Shown: piece by piece, positions 45,040 through 52,417 of the stretch
How the letters are laid out: every line of letters starts with the position of its first letter
How positions within the stretch are numbered: position 1 is the stretch's first letter
Source: Actinomycetes bacterium
Lineage (GTDB): Bacteria > Actinomycetota > Acidimicrobiia > Acidimicrobiales > RAAP-2
Length of the DNA stretch: 52,417 nt
Reading direction: 5' to 3'
Assembly: GCA_021790675.1 (NCBI GenBank)
Contig: JAJYGN010000110.1
Span: forward strand, 1 to 52,417
Notes under the pieces: model-generated
Databases searched by the model: none
Told to the model about the DNA's origin: nothing
Seen by the model: only the letters and a program-made list of their open reading frames with translations
Position numbers and translations under genes: made by a program

Positions 45040-46693
45040 GGACAGCGTTCGCATCACGTTCCTTGGCGGCCTCGGCGAGATCGGCCGCAACTGCCTGGCG
45101 ATCGAGCAGGACGGGCGTATCGTCGTCGTCGACGCGGGCCTGATGTTCCCCGAGCCGACCATGTACGGCGTGGACCTGATCCTGCCGGACTTCACGTGGC
45201 TGCTCGAGCGGCGCGACCGCGTCGACGCGATCGTTCTCACCCACGGCCACGAGGACCACACGGGGGCTCTGCGCTACCTCGTGACCAACGTGAACGTCCC
45301 CATCTACGGCTCCCAGCTGACCCTGGGATTCGCCCGCCACCGTCTCACCGAGGCGCGCGTGGCCAAGGACCTCACCTTCATCGAGGTCGAAGACGGCGAG
45401 CGACGGCGCATCGGCCCCTTCGAGGTCGAGTTCATCCCGGTGACCCATTCGGTGCCCAGTGCCAACGCCCTGGCCTTTTCGACCAAGGTCGGCCTGATCG
45501 TGCACTCGGGGGACTTCAAGCTCGACCTCACCCCGATCGACGGGCGTCGCACCGACGTCTCGCGCCTGGCCGCGCTGGGCGACGAAGGGGTCGCCCTCTT
45601 GCTGTGCGACTCGACCAACGCCGAGGAGCCGGGATTCACCGCTTCGGAGCGCTCGGTGGGCTCGGCGCTGCGCCGGGTCTTCTTGGAGCGTCCCGATCGA
45701 CGCATGGTGGTGGCCTGCTTCGCAAGCCACATCCACCGCGTCCAGCAGATCATCGACGTGGCCCTCGAGCAGGACCGCAAGATCGCCCTGATGGGCCGGT
45801 CCATGGAGTCCAACGTCAAGCTCGCGCGCAAGCTCAACTTGCTCCACGTGGACGCGGCGCACTTCATCGACGTGGAGAACATCGCGCGCTACGCCCCCGG
45901 CGAGGTCTGCGTGATCTGCACCGGCAGCCAGGGCGAGCCCCTGGCCGCGCTGTCCAAGCTCAGCCGCGGGGACCAGCGCTTCATGAAGGTCTCCGATGAG
46001 GACACGGTGGTCTTGAGTTCGCACCCGATTCCCGGTAACGAGTGGTCGGTCGGGCGGGTCATCGACGACCTGCACCGCGCCGGCACCGAGGTCATCCACT
46101 CGGGCGTGGAGCCGGTGCACGCCTCGGGCCACGCGCGCCAGGGCGAACTGCGCATGTTCCATCAGCTCGTGCGTCCGCGCAACTTCGTTCCCGTGCACGG
46201 CGAGTACCGCCACATGGTGCACCACCGCGAGCTGGCCCACTCGATGGGCCTCTCGCCCGAGCACACGCTGCTGTGCGAAGACGGCGACCAGATCGAGGTC
46301 ACGACAGCGGGTATCCGCCGCGCCGGCCAGGTGCCGGCGGGCTTTCACTACATCGACGGCGACGCCGGCGAGATCGATGAGCGGCCCATCGAGGAGCGGC
46401 GCATGCTGGCCGAGTTCGGCGTGGTCCAGATCACCGCGGGTATCGACGCCGCGCGCGGAACCATCGTCCAGCCGGTGCGACTCAGCGCGCGCGGTTGGTT
46501 CGACGGCGAGACCGATCGCAAGCTGCTGGCCGCTCTCACCGAGGAGATCCGTGGCGCGCTCGAGAGCGCGCTGCGCGAAGGCGAGCGCGACGACGCTGCG
46601 CTCAACAAGGTCGCCCAACGCGCCGCCGGGCGCATGCTCGGCCAGCGCTTTCGCCGCCAGCCGGTGGTCCTGACCGCGGTGGCGGTCATCTGA
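45032..46693 (+). CDS. rnj: Ribonuclease J
   Basis: Metallo-beta-lactamase-fold endo/5'-exoribonuclease. 553 residues from the GTG at 45032, where the family N-terminus AKDSVRITFLGGLGEIGRN begins; the frame upstream lies in dapA. Zinc motif H71-G-H73-E-D75-H76, THSVPSANALA, LHSGDFKL-like IVHSGDFKLD, LLCDSTNAEEPG, and beta-CASP segments MGRSMESNV and SGHARQGELR. Its stop is one base from the stop of the convergent hydrogenase-like gene. With RNase E and PNPase, this window encodes three main RNA-decay enzymes. Confidence 0.95.
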   Translation: MAKDSVRITFLGGLGEIGRNCLAIEQDGRIVVVDAGLMFPEPTMYGVDLILPDFTWLLERRDRVDAIVLTHGHEDHTGALRYLVTNVNVPIYGSQLTLGFARHRLTEARVAKDLTFIEVEDGERRRIGPFEVEFIPVTHSVPSANALAFSTKVGLIVHSGDFKLDLTPIDGRRTDVSRLAALGDEGVALLLCDSTNAEEPGFTASERSVGSALRRVFLERPDRRMVVACFASHIHRVQQIIDVALEQDRKIALMGRSMESNVKLARKLNLLHVDAAHFIDVENIARYAPGEVCVICTGSQGEPLAALSKLSRGDQRFMKVSDEDTVVLSSHPIPGNEWSVGRVIDDLHRAGTEVIHSGVEPVHASGHARQGELRMFHQLVRPRNFVPVHGEYRHMVHHRELAHSMGLSPEHTLLCEDGDQIEVTTAGIRRAGQVPAGFHYIDGDAGEIDERPIEERRMLAEFGVVQITAGIDAARGTIVQPVRLSARGWFDGETDRKLLAALTEEIRGALESALREGERDDAALNKVAQRAAGRMLGQRFRRQPVVLTAVAVI

Positions 46694-46694
46694 C

Positions 46695-48185
46695 CTAGAG
46701 GTCGTTGCCCGCGTAGGACAGGTTGAAGCTCTTGTTCACGAGTGGGAAGTCCGGCACGATCGTGTTGGCGAGGGCGACCGCAAGGGCCGGCCAGGTGACG
46801 AAGGAGGGATCGACGACCTTCACCCGCGCGAGCCGACCGTTGGCGTCAAACTCCACGCGATGGGTGATGGCGCCGCGCCAGCCCTCGACGATGCCGGTGC
46901 CGGTGCCTCGCGCCGACTGGGGAAGTGTCACCGTCACACCTCCGCCGGCCAGTAGTTCGTCGATCATCGCGAGCGAGACCGCGATCTCGCGTTCGCGCAC
47001 GAGAAAGCGCGCGAGCACGTCGCCCGTCTCCTCGGTGACGGTCGAGTAGGCACGCGTCGTCACGAAGGGGTGCGCGTCGCGCGCGTCGCGGGCGATCCCC
47101 GAGGCGCGCGCGACGACCCCCAGTACGCCGATGTCGGTTGCGTCGGCGCGCGCCAGTACACCGGTGCCGCGCAAGCGGTCCATCACGATGCTGTTGGCCT
47201 TCGCCAGGGCGACGACGTCGTTCACCCTTTCGGCGATGCCCGCGAGCTCGTCGCGTTGCGGCAGGTCGCGCAACGTCGTCGTGCCGAGCGCGAGGGCACC
47301 GCGCAAGAGGCGGTGCCCGGTGACTCGGTCATTGAGACGCAGCAGGGTCTCGCGCAGAGTCATCGCCCGGGCCTGGCCGAGAGAGAACGCCGTGTCGTTG
47401 CACAGGGCGCCGAGGTCGCCGACGTGGTTGTAGAGCCGCTCGAGCTCGAGCAGCATCGCTCGCTCGCGCACGGCCTGCGCGCTCGGGGCGACGCCCAAGG
47501 CGTCCTCGGCGGCCAGCACGAAGGCGAGGGAGTGGCCGACCGCGCTGTCACCCGAGATCCGCTCGGCGAGGGGAACGGCCTCATCGACGTCGCGGCCTTC
47601 GAAGAGCTTCTCGACGCCCTTGTGGGTGAACCAAAGTCGCGCCTTCATCTTGATGATCGTCTCGCCCACGACCCAGAAGCGGAAGTGCCCCGGCTCGATG
47701 ATGCCCGCGTGCACGGGTCCGACGGGGATCTCGTAGACGCCCTCGCCCTCGACGGGGTTGAAGGGGAACGGTGCGGCGTCGAGGTCAAAGGGCGCGCGCG
47801 CCGCTTCGTGGCGCATCGGGTGCCAGCCCGCCGGCCAGTGCTGGTGAGTCACCAGCGGGCGCGGTTGGGGGTGGCCGAGCGCGACGACGCCGAAGAGGTC
47901 GGCCATCTCTCGCTCGAAGCGACCGGCCGGGAACGACACGGCGGCCAGCGAGGGGACCTCGGGGTTGCGTGCGTCGAGTCGCACGTGAACTTCAATGCGC
48001 TGGTCGGGCGGGCCGTCGACGAAGAGGTACACGACGCGCAGGGCGTCGTCATCTTCGCACGCGGTGACACTCGCGAGGTGGAATCCGGCCTCGAACAGGC
48101 CGCGTGCGGCGTCGAGGAGGTCGCGCGGCTCGAGATCGAGGTGCGCCCGTGCGGGCCGCTGGCTGAGGACGTCTTCGAGGGTCAT
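46695..48185 (-). CDS. Hydrogenase-4/Complex I large-subunit homologue (HycE/HyfG-like)
   Basis: 496 residues fusing a NuoC-like N-terminal domain (about 1-125; FEREMADLFGV) to a NuoD-like domain (about 150-496; IPVGPVHAGIIEPGHFRFWVVGE, KGVEKLF, LERLYNHVGDLGALCNDTAF, RLNDRVTGHRLLRG). That fusion is the HycE/HyfG arrangement. The nickel-iron ligand sites are missing: the first site reads ERISGDSAVGH (208-218) and the C-terminus (476-496) has no Cys; only C43 and C262 exist in the whole protein. So it is not a hydrogenase catalytic subunit. ATG coupled to the upstream gene (ATGA). Last gene of the operon. Confidence 0.88.
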   Translation of the reverse strand: MTLEDVLSQRPARAHLDLEPRDLLDAARGLFEAGFHLASVTACEDDDALRVVYLFVDGPPDQRIEVHVRLDARNPEVPSLAAVSFPAGRFEREMADLFGVVALGHPQPRPLVTHQHWPAGWHPMRHEAARAPFDLDAAPFPFNPVEGEGVYEIPVGPVHAGIIEPGHFRFWVVGETIIKMKARLWFTHKGVEKLFEGRDVDEAVPLAERISGDSAVGHSLAFVLAAEDALGVAPSAQAVRERAMLLELERLYNHVGDLGALCNDTAFSLGQARAMTLRETLLRLNDRVTGHRLLRGALALGTTTLRDLPQRDELAGIAERVNDVVALAKANSIVMDRLRGTGVLARADATDIGVLGVVARASGIARDARDAHPFVTTRAYSTVTEETGDVLARFLVREREIAVSLAMIDELLAGGGVTVTLPQSARGTGTGIVEGWRGAITHRVEFDANGRLARVKVVDPSFVTWPALAVALANTIVPDFPLVNKSFNLSYAGNDL

Positions 48186-49621
48186 AGCGCCACCGCCGCG
48201 CCGGCGTGGATCAGCGACGAGAGAGGCCAGGCGACGACGCCGAGCAGGGCGAGCGCGCCGAGGGCGACGCCCATGGGGACGCTGAAGGAAAAGGGCGCGC
48301 GCTGGGGAGCCGTCGTCGCGGGGCCCAGGAGCATCCGCGCGGCCGGCGCGGACAGGCCCACCACGACGAAGGCCAGGGCCGCGAGGGCGAGGGCGCTGAC
48401 CCACGCTAGGCCCGCGGCGGAGAGGGCGCGCACCACGCCCAGCTCGCTCGCGAAGAGGCTGAAGGGCGGCAGACCCACGAGCGCGGCCAGGCCCACGGCG
48501 AAGAGCCCGCCGAGGGCTGGGCGCCGCACGAGCAGTCCGCTCACGCCGGCGATCTGGCTGGTGCCGTCGGCCTCGACGATCTCGCCCGCGGTGAGAAAGA
48601 GCACGCTCTTGGCCAGACCGTGGCCGACCACGTGCAAGAGCACCGCGGCGAGCGCCAGGGGCGTGCCGGCCGCGGCGCCCAGGCATAACAGCCCCATGTG
48701 CTCCATCGAGGAGTAGGCGAGCATGCGTTTGTAGTCGCTTTGGTGCAACAGCATGGTGACCGCGACCCCCAAGGTCACCAGTCCCGAGATGAGCAGCGTC
48801 GTTCGCACGAAGTCGGTGCCGAGGGCGGCCACCGCGATCGCCCGACAGCGCAGCAGGGCGTAGAAGGCGACCGAGAGCAGGACCCCTGACATCAGCGCTG
48901 ATACCGGTGCCGGTGCCTGGCTGTGCGCGTCGGGCAGCCAACTGTGCAGCGGAGCGAGTCCGACCTTGGTGCCGTATCCGAGCACGATGAGCGAGAACGC
49001 CAGACGCACGACCGCGTGGTTGAGATGGGGCGCCTCGCGCACGAGCGTGGCCCAGTCGAGGCTCGCCGTGCCGTGTCCGTGGCTCGCCGCCACGTAGAGC
49101 AGCATTGTGCCGAGGAAGGCGAGCGCGATGCCCACCGAGCAGATGATGATGTACTTCCACGACGCCTCGAGGGCGCCACGCGTGCGCCGATGCCCGACGA
49201 GGAAGGTCGTCACGACGGTCGTCGCCTCCACGGCCACCCACATGACGGCGATGTTGCGCGCGAGCACGGTGAGAATCATCGCCGCGATGAATCCCTGGAC
49301 CAGGGCCGCGTAGAGCGAGGCCTGGCGCGACGTGCACGCGCCGCGCTCGAGCTGGCTGTCGAGATAGCGCACGCCGCCGAGGGCCGCGAGCAGTCCCACC
49401 GCCCCGATGACGAGCAGCATCAGCGCGCTGAGAGGATCCGCGCCGAGGGACCCACCCAGCGCGCTTGGCGCGCCAACCAGCGATGCGCGGCCGATCAGCG
49501 CGGCGAGAACCAGCACGCCCGCGAGGCTCGCCACGCCGAGCAGGGCGACGCCGCGACGCCAGGGCGCGAGGGCCGAGATGACGCCGGCGAGCAGAGGCAG
49601 GGCGAGAATGGCGAGGATCAT
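48182..49621 (-). CDS. Antiporter-like membrane subunit (HyfF/HycQ-like)
   Basis: 479 residues, about 13-14 hydrophobic helices, of the NuoL/M/N-Mrp antiporter superfamily. Signature segment KVGLAPLHSWLPDAHSQAPAPVSALMSG carries the conserved helix-7/8 Lys and His; LLHQSDYKRMLAYSSMEHMG follows. It resembles HyfF more than HyfB by length and lacks the extended C-terminal helix. ATG shares one base with the upstream stop (TGATG). Confidence 0.88.
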   Translation of the reverse strand: MILAILALPLLAGVISALAPWRRGVALLGVASLAGVLVLAALIGRASLVGAPSALGGSLGADPLSALMLLVIGAVGLLAALGGVRYLDSQLERGACTSRQASLYAALVQGFIAAMILTVLARNIAVMWVAVEATTVVTTFLVGHRRTRGALEASWKYIIICSVGIALAFLGTMLLYVAASHGHGTASLDWATLVREAPHLNHAVVRLAFSLIVLGYGTKVGLAPLHSWLPDAHSQAPAPVSALMSGVLLSVAFYALLRCRAIAVAALGTDFVRTTLLISGLVTLGVAVTMLLHQSDYKRMLAYSSMEHMGLLCLGAAAGTPLALAAVLLHVVGHGLAKSVLFLTAGEIVEADGTSQIAGVSGLLVRRPALGGLFAVGLAALVGLPPFSLFASELGVVRALSAAGLAWVSALALAALAFVVVGLSAPAARMLLGPATTAPQRAPFSFSVPMGVALGALALLGVVAWPLSSLIHAGAAVAL

Positions 49622-50277
49622 CAGTCGTGCAGGTCCCGCAGCTGGTCCAGGTCGTGGACGTTGAAGTGGCGCTGAAGATGGGCGACGAGGACTTGGAGGA
49701 CCACGACCGCGAGCAGCACGTCGAGGGTGACGCCGAGTTCGACGACGAGCGGCACGCCCGACGTGCCGAGGAAGGCGGTGAGAGCGATGCCGTTGTCAAT
49801 GGTGAGCAGTCCCACGATCTGAGAGACCGCCCGCCGGCGCACGACCATCGAGAAGAAGCCGATGAGGACGATGGCGACGCCGAAGGGGATGAGCCGCCCA
49901 GCGGGCGTCGCCACCAGAGCCACGACGCCGCGCGTCGCGGCGAAGGCGAGCAGGGTGAGCACTCCCGCGCCCACGAGCGAGGCCGGTACGTTGATCAGCG
50001 GAGACGCCTCGCGCGCGGCGTGGTCGTGGGCGACGACGCGCCCGATCAGCCAGGGCACCGCGACTGCTTTGATCGCGAGCACGAGCACACCGACGCCCAC
50101 CAGGACCAGGTCGTGACGATGGGCACCCAGGATCACCGCCACCGCGGCGAGGCCCACGCCCTGGACCGCGAGCGCCTTCACTGCGGCGGCGAGCGACTGG
50201 CGCCACAGGGTGAGGGCGGCGGTGACCATCACCACGACCACCGCGAGGTCGAGGAGAGAGACGTAGGAAAAGCTCAT
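49621..50277 (-). CDS. HyfE/HycP-like membrane subunit (NuoK-like C-terminal half)
   Basis: 218 residues, about seven hydrophobic helices. The C-terminal part, RAVSQIVGLLTIDNGIALTAFL, is typical of HyfE, which corresponds to NuoK of Complex I, with a helix-borne acidic residue (ID-N-G) in the proton path. An N-terminal antiporter-like extension distinguishes HyfE from NuoK. Overlaps HyfC-like gene by four bases (ATGA). Confidence 0.87.
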   Translation of the reverse strand: MSFSYVSLLDLAVVVVMVTAALTLWRQSLAAAVKALAVQGVGLAAVAVILGAHRHDLVLVGVGVLVLAIKAVAVPWLIGRVVAHDHAAREASPLINVPASLVGAGVLTLLAFAATRGVVALVATPAGRLIPFGVAIVLIGFFSMVVRRRAVSQIVGLLTIDNGIALTAFLGTSGVPLVVELGVTLDVLLAVVVLQVLVAHLQRHFNVHDLDQLRDLHD

Positions 50278-51224
50278 CGCAGGGCCACCGCGCTGATGAC
50301 GCTCAGCACGCCGAGCAAGAAGGCGCCGGCGAGCAGTTCGGGGATGCGAAAGAGCCGGATCTTGGCGGTCGTCACCTCGAAGACCGACACCGCGACGGCA
50401 ACCAGACCGACCTTGATCGACACAGCGAGCAGACCGCCCACGAGGGCGAGGGCCCCCGTGCCCGACGCGATGCCCCAGGGCAGCGCGAGGTTGGCGAAGA
50501 GCCCCAGCAACAGCACCAGTCGCGCGGACTCGCCCAGGGTAACGAGCGCCAGGTCCGGGCCCGCGTACTCGAGGACCATCGCCTCGTGGATCATCGTCAA
50601 TTCGAGGTGTGTCGCCGGGTTGTCGACCGGCAGGCGTCCCGTCTCGGCGAGAATCGCGATGAAGAACGACACGAGAGCGAGAATGCGGGCCGGTCCGGCG
50701 AGCGCGCTGGTGGTAACGCCCACGCCGACCAGGCGCGAGAGGTTCGACGTGCCCACTCCGAGGGACATCGCGAGGATTGCGACCAGTAGGGCGGGCTCGA
50801 CCATGGCGCCGACCATCGCGGCGCGGCTCGCACCCATGCCGGCGAAGGCGGTGCCGGTGTCGAGGGCGCCGAGCAAGAGTGACACCGAGCCCAGGAGCAA
50901 GACGAAGAGGATCGCGACGAAGTCGACGCGTGACGCCAAGAGCGCCGACAGGGTGACGAGCGGTGAGAAGGCCGCGGCGACGACCGTGCTGGCGACGAGG
51001 ACGACGGGCGCCGCGGCGAACACCCAGGTGGAGTCGGTGGGCCGGGTGCGCTGCTTGGTGGAAAGCTTGCGCAGATCGCGCAGGGGCTGTAAGACGCTCG
51101 CGCCCTCTCGGCCCTCGAGGCGGCTGCGGACCTTACGCATCAGTCCCAGCGCCAGGGGGCCCGCGAGGAGAATCCAGAGGAGCTGCAGTGCGCTTGCGAC
51201 GCCGCCGCCGACGCTCGAGGTCAC
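50274..51224 (-). CDS. HyfC/HycD-like membrane subunit (NuoH homologue)
   Basis: 316 residues from the GTG at 51224, coupled to the HyfB-like stop (GTGA); an upstream frame to 51320 lies within that gene. Eight or so helices with the NuoH signatures: GREGASVLQPLRDLRKLSTKQ near the N-terminus, the acidic AETGRLPVDNPATHLELTMIHEAM loop that meets the quinone-site region in Complex I, and KIRLFRIPELL at the end. Anchors the peripheral arm to the membrane arm. Confidence 0.9.
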   Translation of the reverse strand: MTSSVGGGVASALQLLWILLAGPLALGLMRKVRSRLEGREGASVLQPLRDLRKLSTKQRTRPTDSTWVFAAAPVVLVASTVVAAAFSPLVTLSALLASRVDFVAILFVLLLGSVSLLLGALDTGTAFAGMGASRAAMVGAMVEPALLVAILAMSLGVGTSNLSRLVGVGVTTSALAGPARILALVSFFIAILAETGRLPVDNPATHLELTMIHEAMVLEYAGPDLALVTLGESARLVLLLGLFANLALPWGIASGTGALALVGGLLAVSIKVGLVAVAVSVFEVTTAKIRLFRIPELLAGAFLLGVLSVISAVALR

Positions 51225-52417
51225 TGCACGACCACCAGGATGATCACGAGCGCAACGAGGCCGTAGGCGAGGTAGCGGTGCACGCTGCCGTTGGCGATGG
51301 CGCGCGTGTGGCGCGCCCACCAGTTGAGAGATCGCGCGAGGGGACGATACAGCGCGCGTTCGACGATGTCATCGTTGGCCGATCGGTAGCTGATGCGCTC
51401 GAGGTAGTAGCGCGACTCGACCACGTGGCTCACGTCGACGTCATGGTCGGGGCGCAGCACGTCGTCAAAGACCCGCATGATGGGTTCACCGAAGGATGTC
51501 GCCGTGTACTGCATGCGAGCCGTCTGGTTGTGGCGTCCCGACCCCCAGGGCTCGAGCGTGGCGACGCGCGGGTAGCCGCTGGCGTGGGTGATGATTGCGC
51601 GCCAGAGTGCGACGAGGAGGACCGCGCCGGCTAGGGCGACCGAGAGGTAGAGCGGAGTGAGGGCCCCCGTGAGTGGCGCGAGGCGCAGCGTCACCCAGCC
51701 CGCGACCGGACTGTTCGGACCGTTGTCGAGCGCCCGATTCACAACGCCGATCACGGCGTACGGCGCGACGCCGGTGACCAGGCAGGCGAGCGCCGTCAGC
51801 GCGGCGGCGGCGCGCATCGTGGGACCCGCCTCGCGGGCCTCGAGTGCGCTCGCGCTGCGTCCGCGGCCCAGGAAGGTGATGCCGTAAGCCTTCACGAAGG
51901 CGATGATCGTAAGGCCCCCCGTGAGGGCCACCGCCGCCACCGCGAGGGTGACGGTGATCGTCGCGGCCACCCCGTGCGCGCCGAGGGCGTGCAGCAGGCT
52001 CTGGAACAAGAGCCATTCGCCGGTAAAGCCGTTGAGCGGGGGGATGGCCGACACAGCCAAGGTTCCCGCGAGGAAGGCGAGGGCCGTCATCGGCATCGCG
52101 CGCGCGAGGCCGCCCAGCTCATCCATGTTGCGCGAGTGGGTCGCGGCGTGCACCGAACCGGCGGCGAAGAAGAGAGTGCTCTTAAAGAGCGAGTGATTCA
52201 CGACCAGCACGAGTGCGGTGACGAGCGCGAGAGCGGCCGCTGCCGGATGCCCCGTGGCGAGGGTCAAACCCGATGCGCCCAGAGCCATCAGCACCAGGCC
52301 CATGTTGTCCGACGTCGAGTAGGCGAGCAGACGCTTGACATCCTTGCTGGTCGCCGCGTAGAGCGCGCCGACGATCGCGGTCACCCCGCCGATCGCGCTG
52401 ACTACGAGCCACCACCA
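51221..52417 (-). CDS. Antiporter-like membrane subunit (HyfB-like), 5' partial
   Basis: The frame is open to the window end (the last codons read W-W-W-L-V-V in frame before the GTG at 52384), so at least 399 residues are visible and the N-terminus is missing. Segments TSKDVKRLLAYSTSDNMG, NHSLFKSTLFFAAGS and SAIPPLNGFTGEW are typical of NuoL/HyfB proteins; the C-terminus has MQYTATSFGEPIMRVFDDVL followed by a last helix, as in HyfB. First visible gene of the five-gene operon; an Fe-S (NuoB-like) subunit gene would be expected further upstream, outside the window. Confidence 0.88.
   Translation of the reverse strand, partial: WWWLVVSAIGGVTAIVGALYAATSKDVKRLLAYSTSDNMGLVLMALGASGLTLATGHPAAAALALVTALVLVVNHSLFKSTLFFAAGSVHAATHSRNMDELGGLARAMPMTALAFLAGTLAVSAIPPLNGFTGEWLLFQSLLHALGAHGVAATITVTLAVAAVALTGGLTIIAFVKAYGITFLGRGRSASALEAREAGPTMRAAAALTALACLVTGVAPYAVIGVVNRALDNGPNSPVAGWVTLRLAPLTGALTPLYLSVALAGAVLLVALWRAIITHASGYPRVATLEPWGSGRHNQTARMQYTATSFGEPIMRVFDDVLRPDHDVDVSHVVESRYYLERISYRSANDDIVERALYRPLARSLNWWARHTRAIANGSVHRYLAYGLVALVIILVVVQ

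Noticed and set aside
44846..46618. 590-codon minus-strand frame opposite RNase J
   Set aside because: Antisense shadow; no start context, no recognisable domain.
47070..48716. 548-codon plus-strand frame opposite hycE/hyfF-like genes
   Set aside because: Same antisense artefact of GC-rich coding sequence.
48186..49799. N-terminal extension of the HycE-like frame up to 49799
   Set aside because: It runs out of frame through the HyfF-like gene and is Arg/Ala-rich; the ATG at 48185 coupled to the upstream stop is the real start.
49627..51243. 538-codon plus-strand frame opposite the hydrogenase-like genes
   Set aside because: Antisense shadow with His/Asp/Arg-rich translation; the minus-strand genes are coupled and membrane-like as expected.
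46695..52417. Calling the operon a formate hydrogenlyase or [NiFe] hydrogenase
   Set aside because: The large subunit lacks both cysteine pairs that bind nickel and iron, and no formate dehydrogenase is in view.

Overview
The window is a compact, high-GC bacterial chromosome segment made almost entirely of housekeeping genes. Several features point to Actinomycetota: an MtrA/MtrB/LpqB-type signalling operon, the order rne-rplU-rpmA ... obgE-proB-proA ... nadD-rsfS, class II DAHP synthase, abundant GTG starts, and promoters with a TAnnnT -10 box placed directly before start codons. A deep-branching class such as Acidimicrobiia is my best guess, but this is inferred from gene content only. I see no tRNA or rRNA gene, insertion sequence, prophage, integron or CRISPR array.

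Layout, left to right. (1) 1-3366: mreC (5' end cut by the window), mreD and mrdA (PBP2), a cell-elongation operon. (2) 3367-5857: a 282-nt structured leader, then RNase E/G, L21 and L27, closed by a bidirectional terminator shared with the convergent HU gene. (3) 6195-8213: a class III aminotransferase facing a VOC-family gene. (4) 8297-14991: obgE-proB, proA, a MoxR ATPase/VWA protein pair and a histidine phosphatase. (5) 14958-17571: class II DAHP synthase (minus), divergent from nadD, a small membrane protein and rsfS. (6) 17568-20202, minus: mtrA-mtrB-lpqB-like operon, with a very short LpqB. (7) 20265-28046: xerC, then rpsB-tsf-pyrH-frr-cdsA-dxr-rip, joining translation, lipid and isoprenoid synthesis and intramembrane proteolysis. 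(8) 28073-40685: ispG, proS, then a promoter plus attenuator-like terminator ahead of rimP-nusA-ylxR-infB-rbfA-truB, followed by ribF, rpsO and pnp (with a long hairpin leader). (9) 40695-46693: a large YfhO-like membrane protein, dapB-dapA and RNase J. (10) 46695-52417, minus: five translationally coupled genes for a hydrogenase-4/Complex-I-like membrane complex, whose first gene runs off the window.

The most notable items are: the Hyc/Hyf-like complex, whose large subunit has no nickel-iron cysteine ligands and which has no electron-input subunit in view; a repeated -10/6-nt/start-codon arrangement at about nine gene starts, suggesting widespread leaderless transcription; structured leaders before rne, pnp, rpsB and rimP-nusA, three of which serve RNA decay or transcription factors that are autoregulated in other bacteria; and convergent gene pairs with essentially no space between stop codons. 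Nothing here is a clearly new defence or mobile system. The segment is dominated by core genes, and the open questions concern regulation and the orphan membrane complex.
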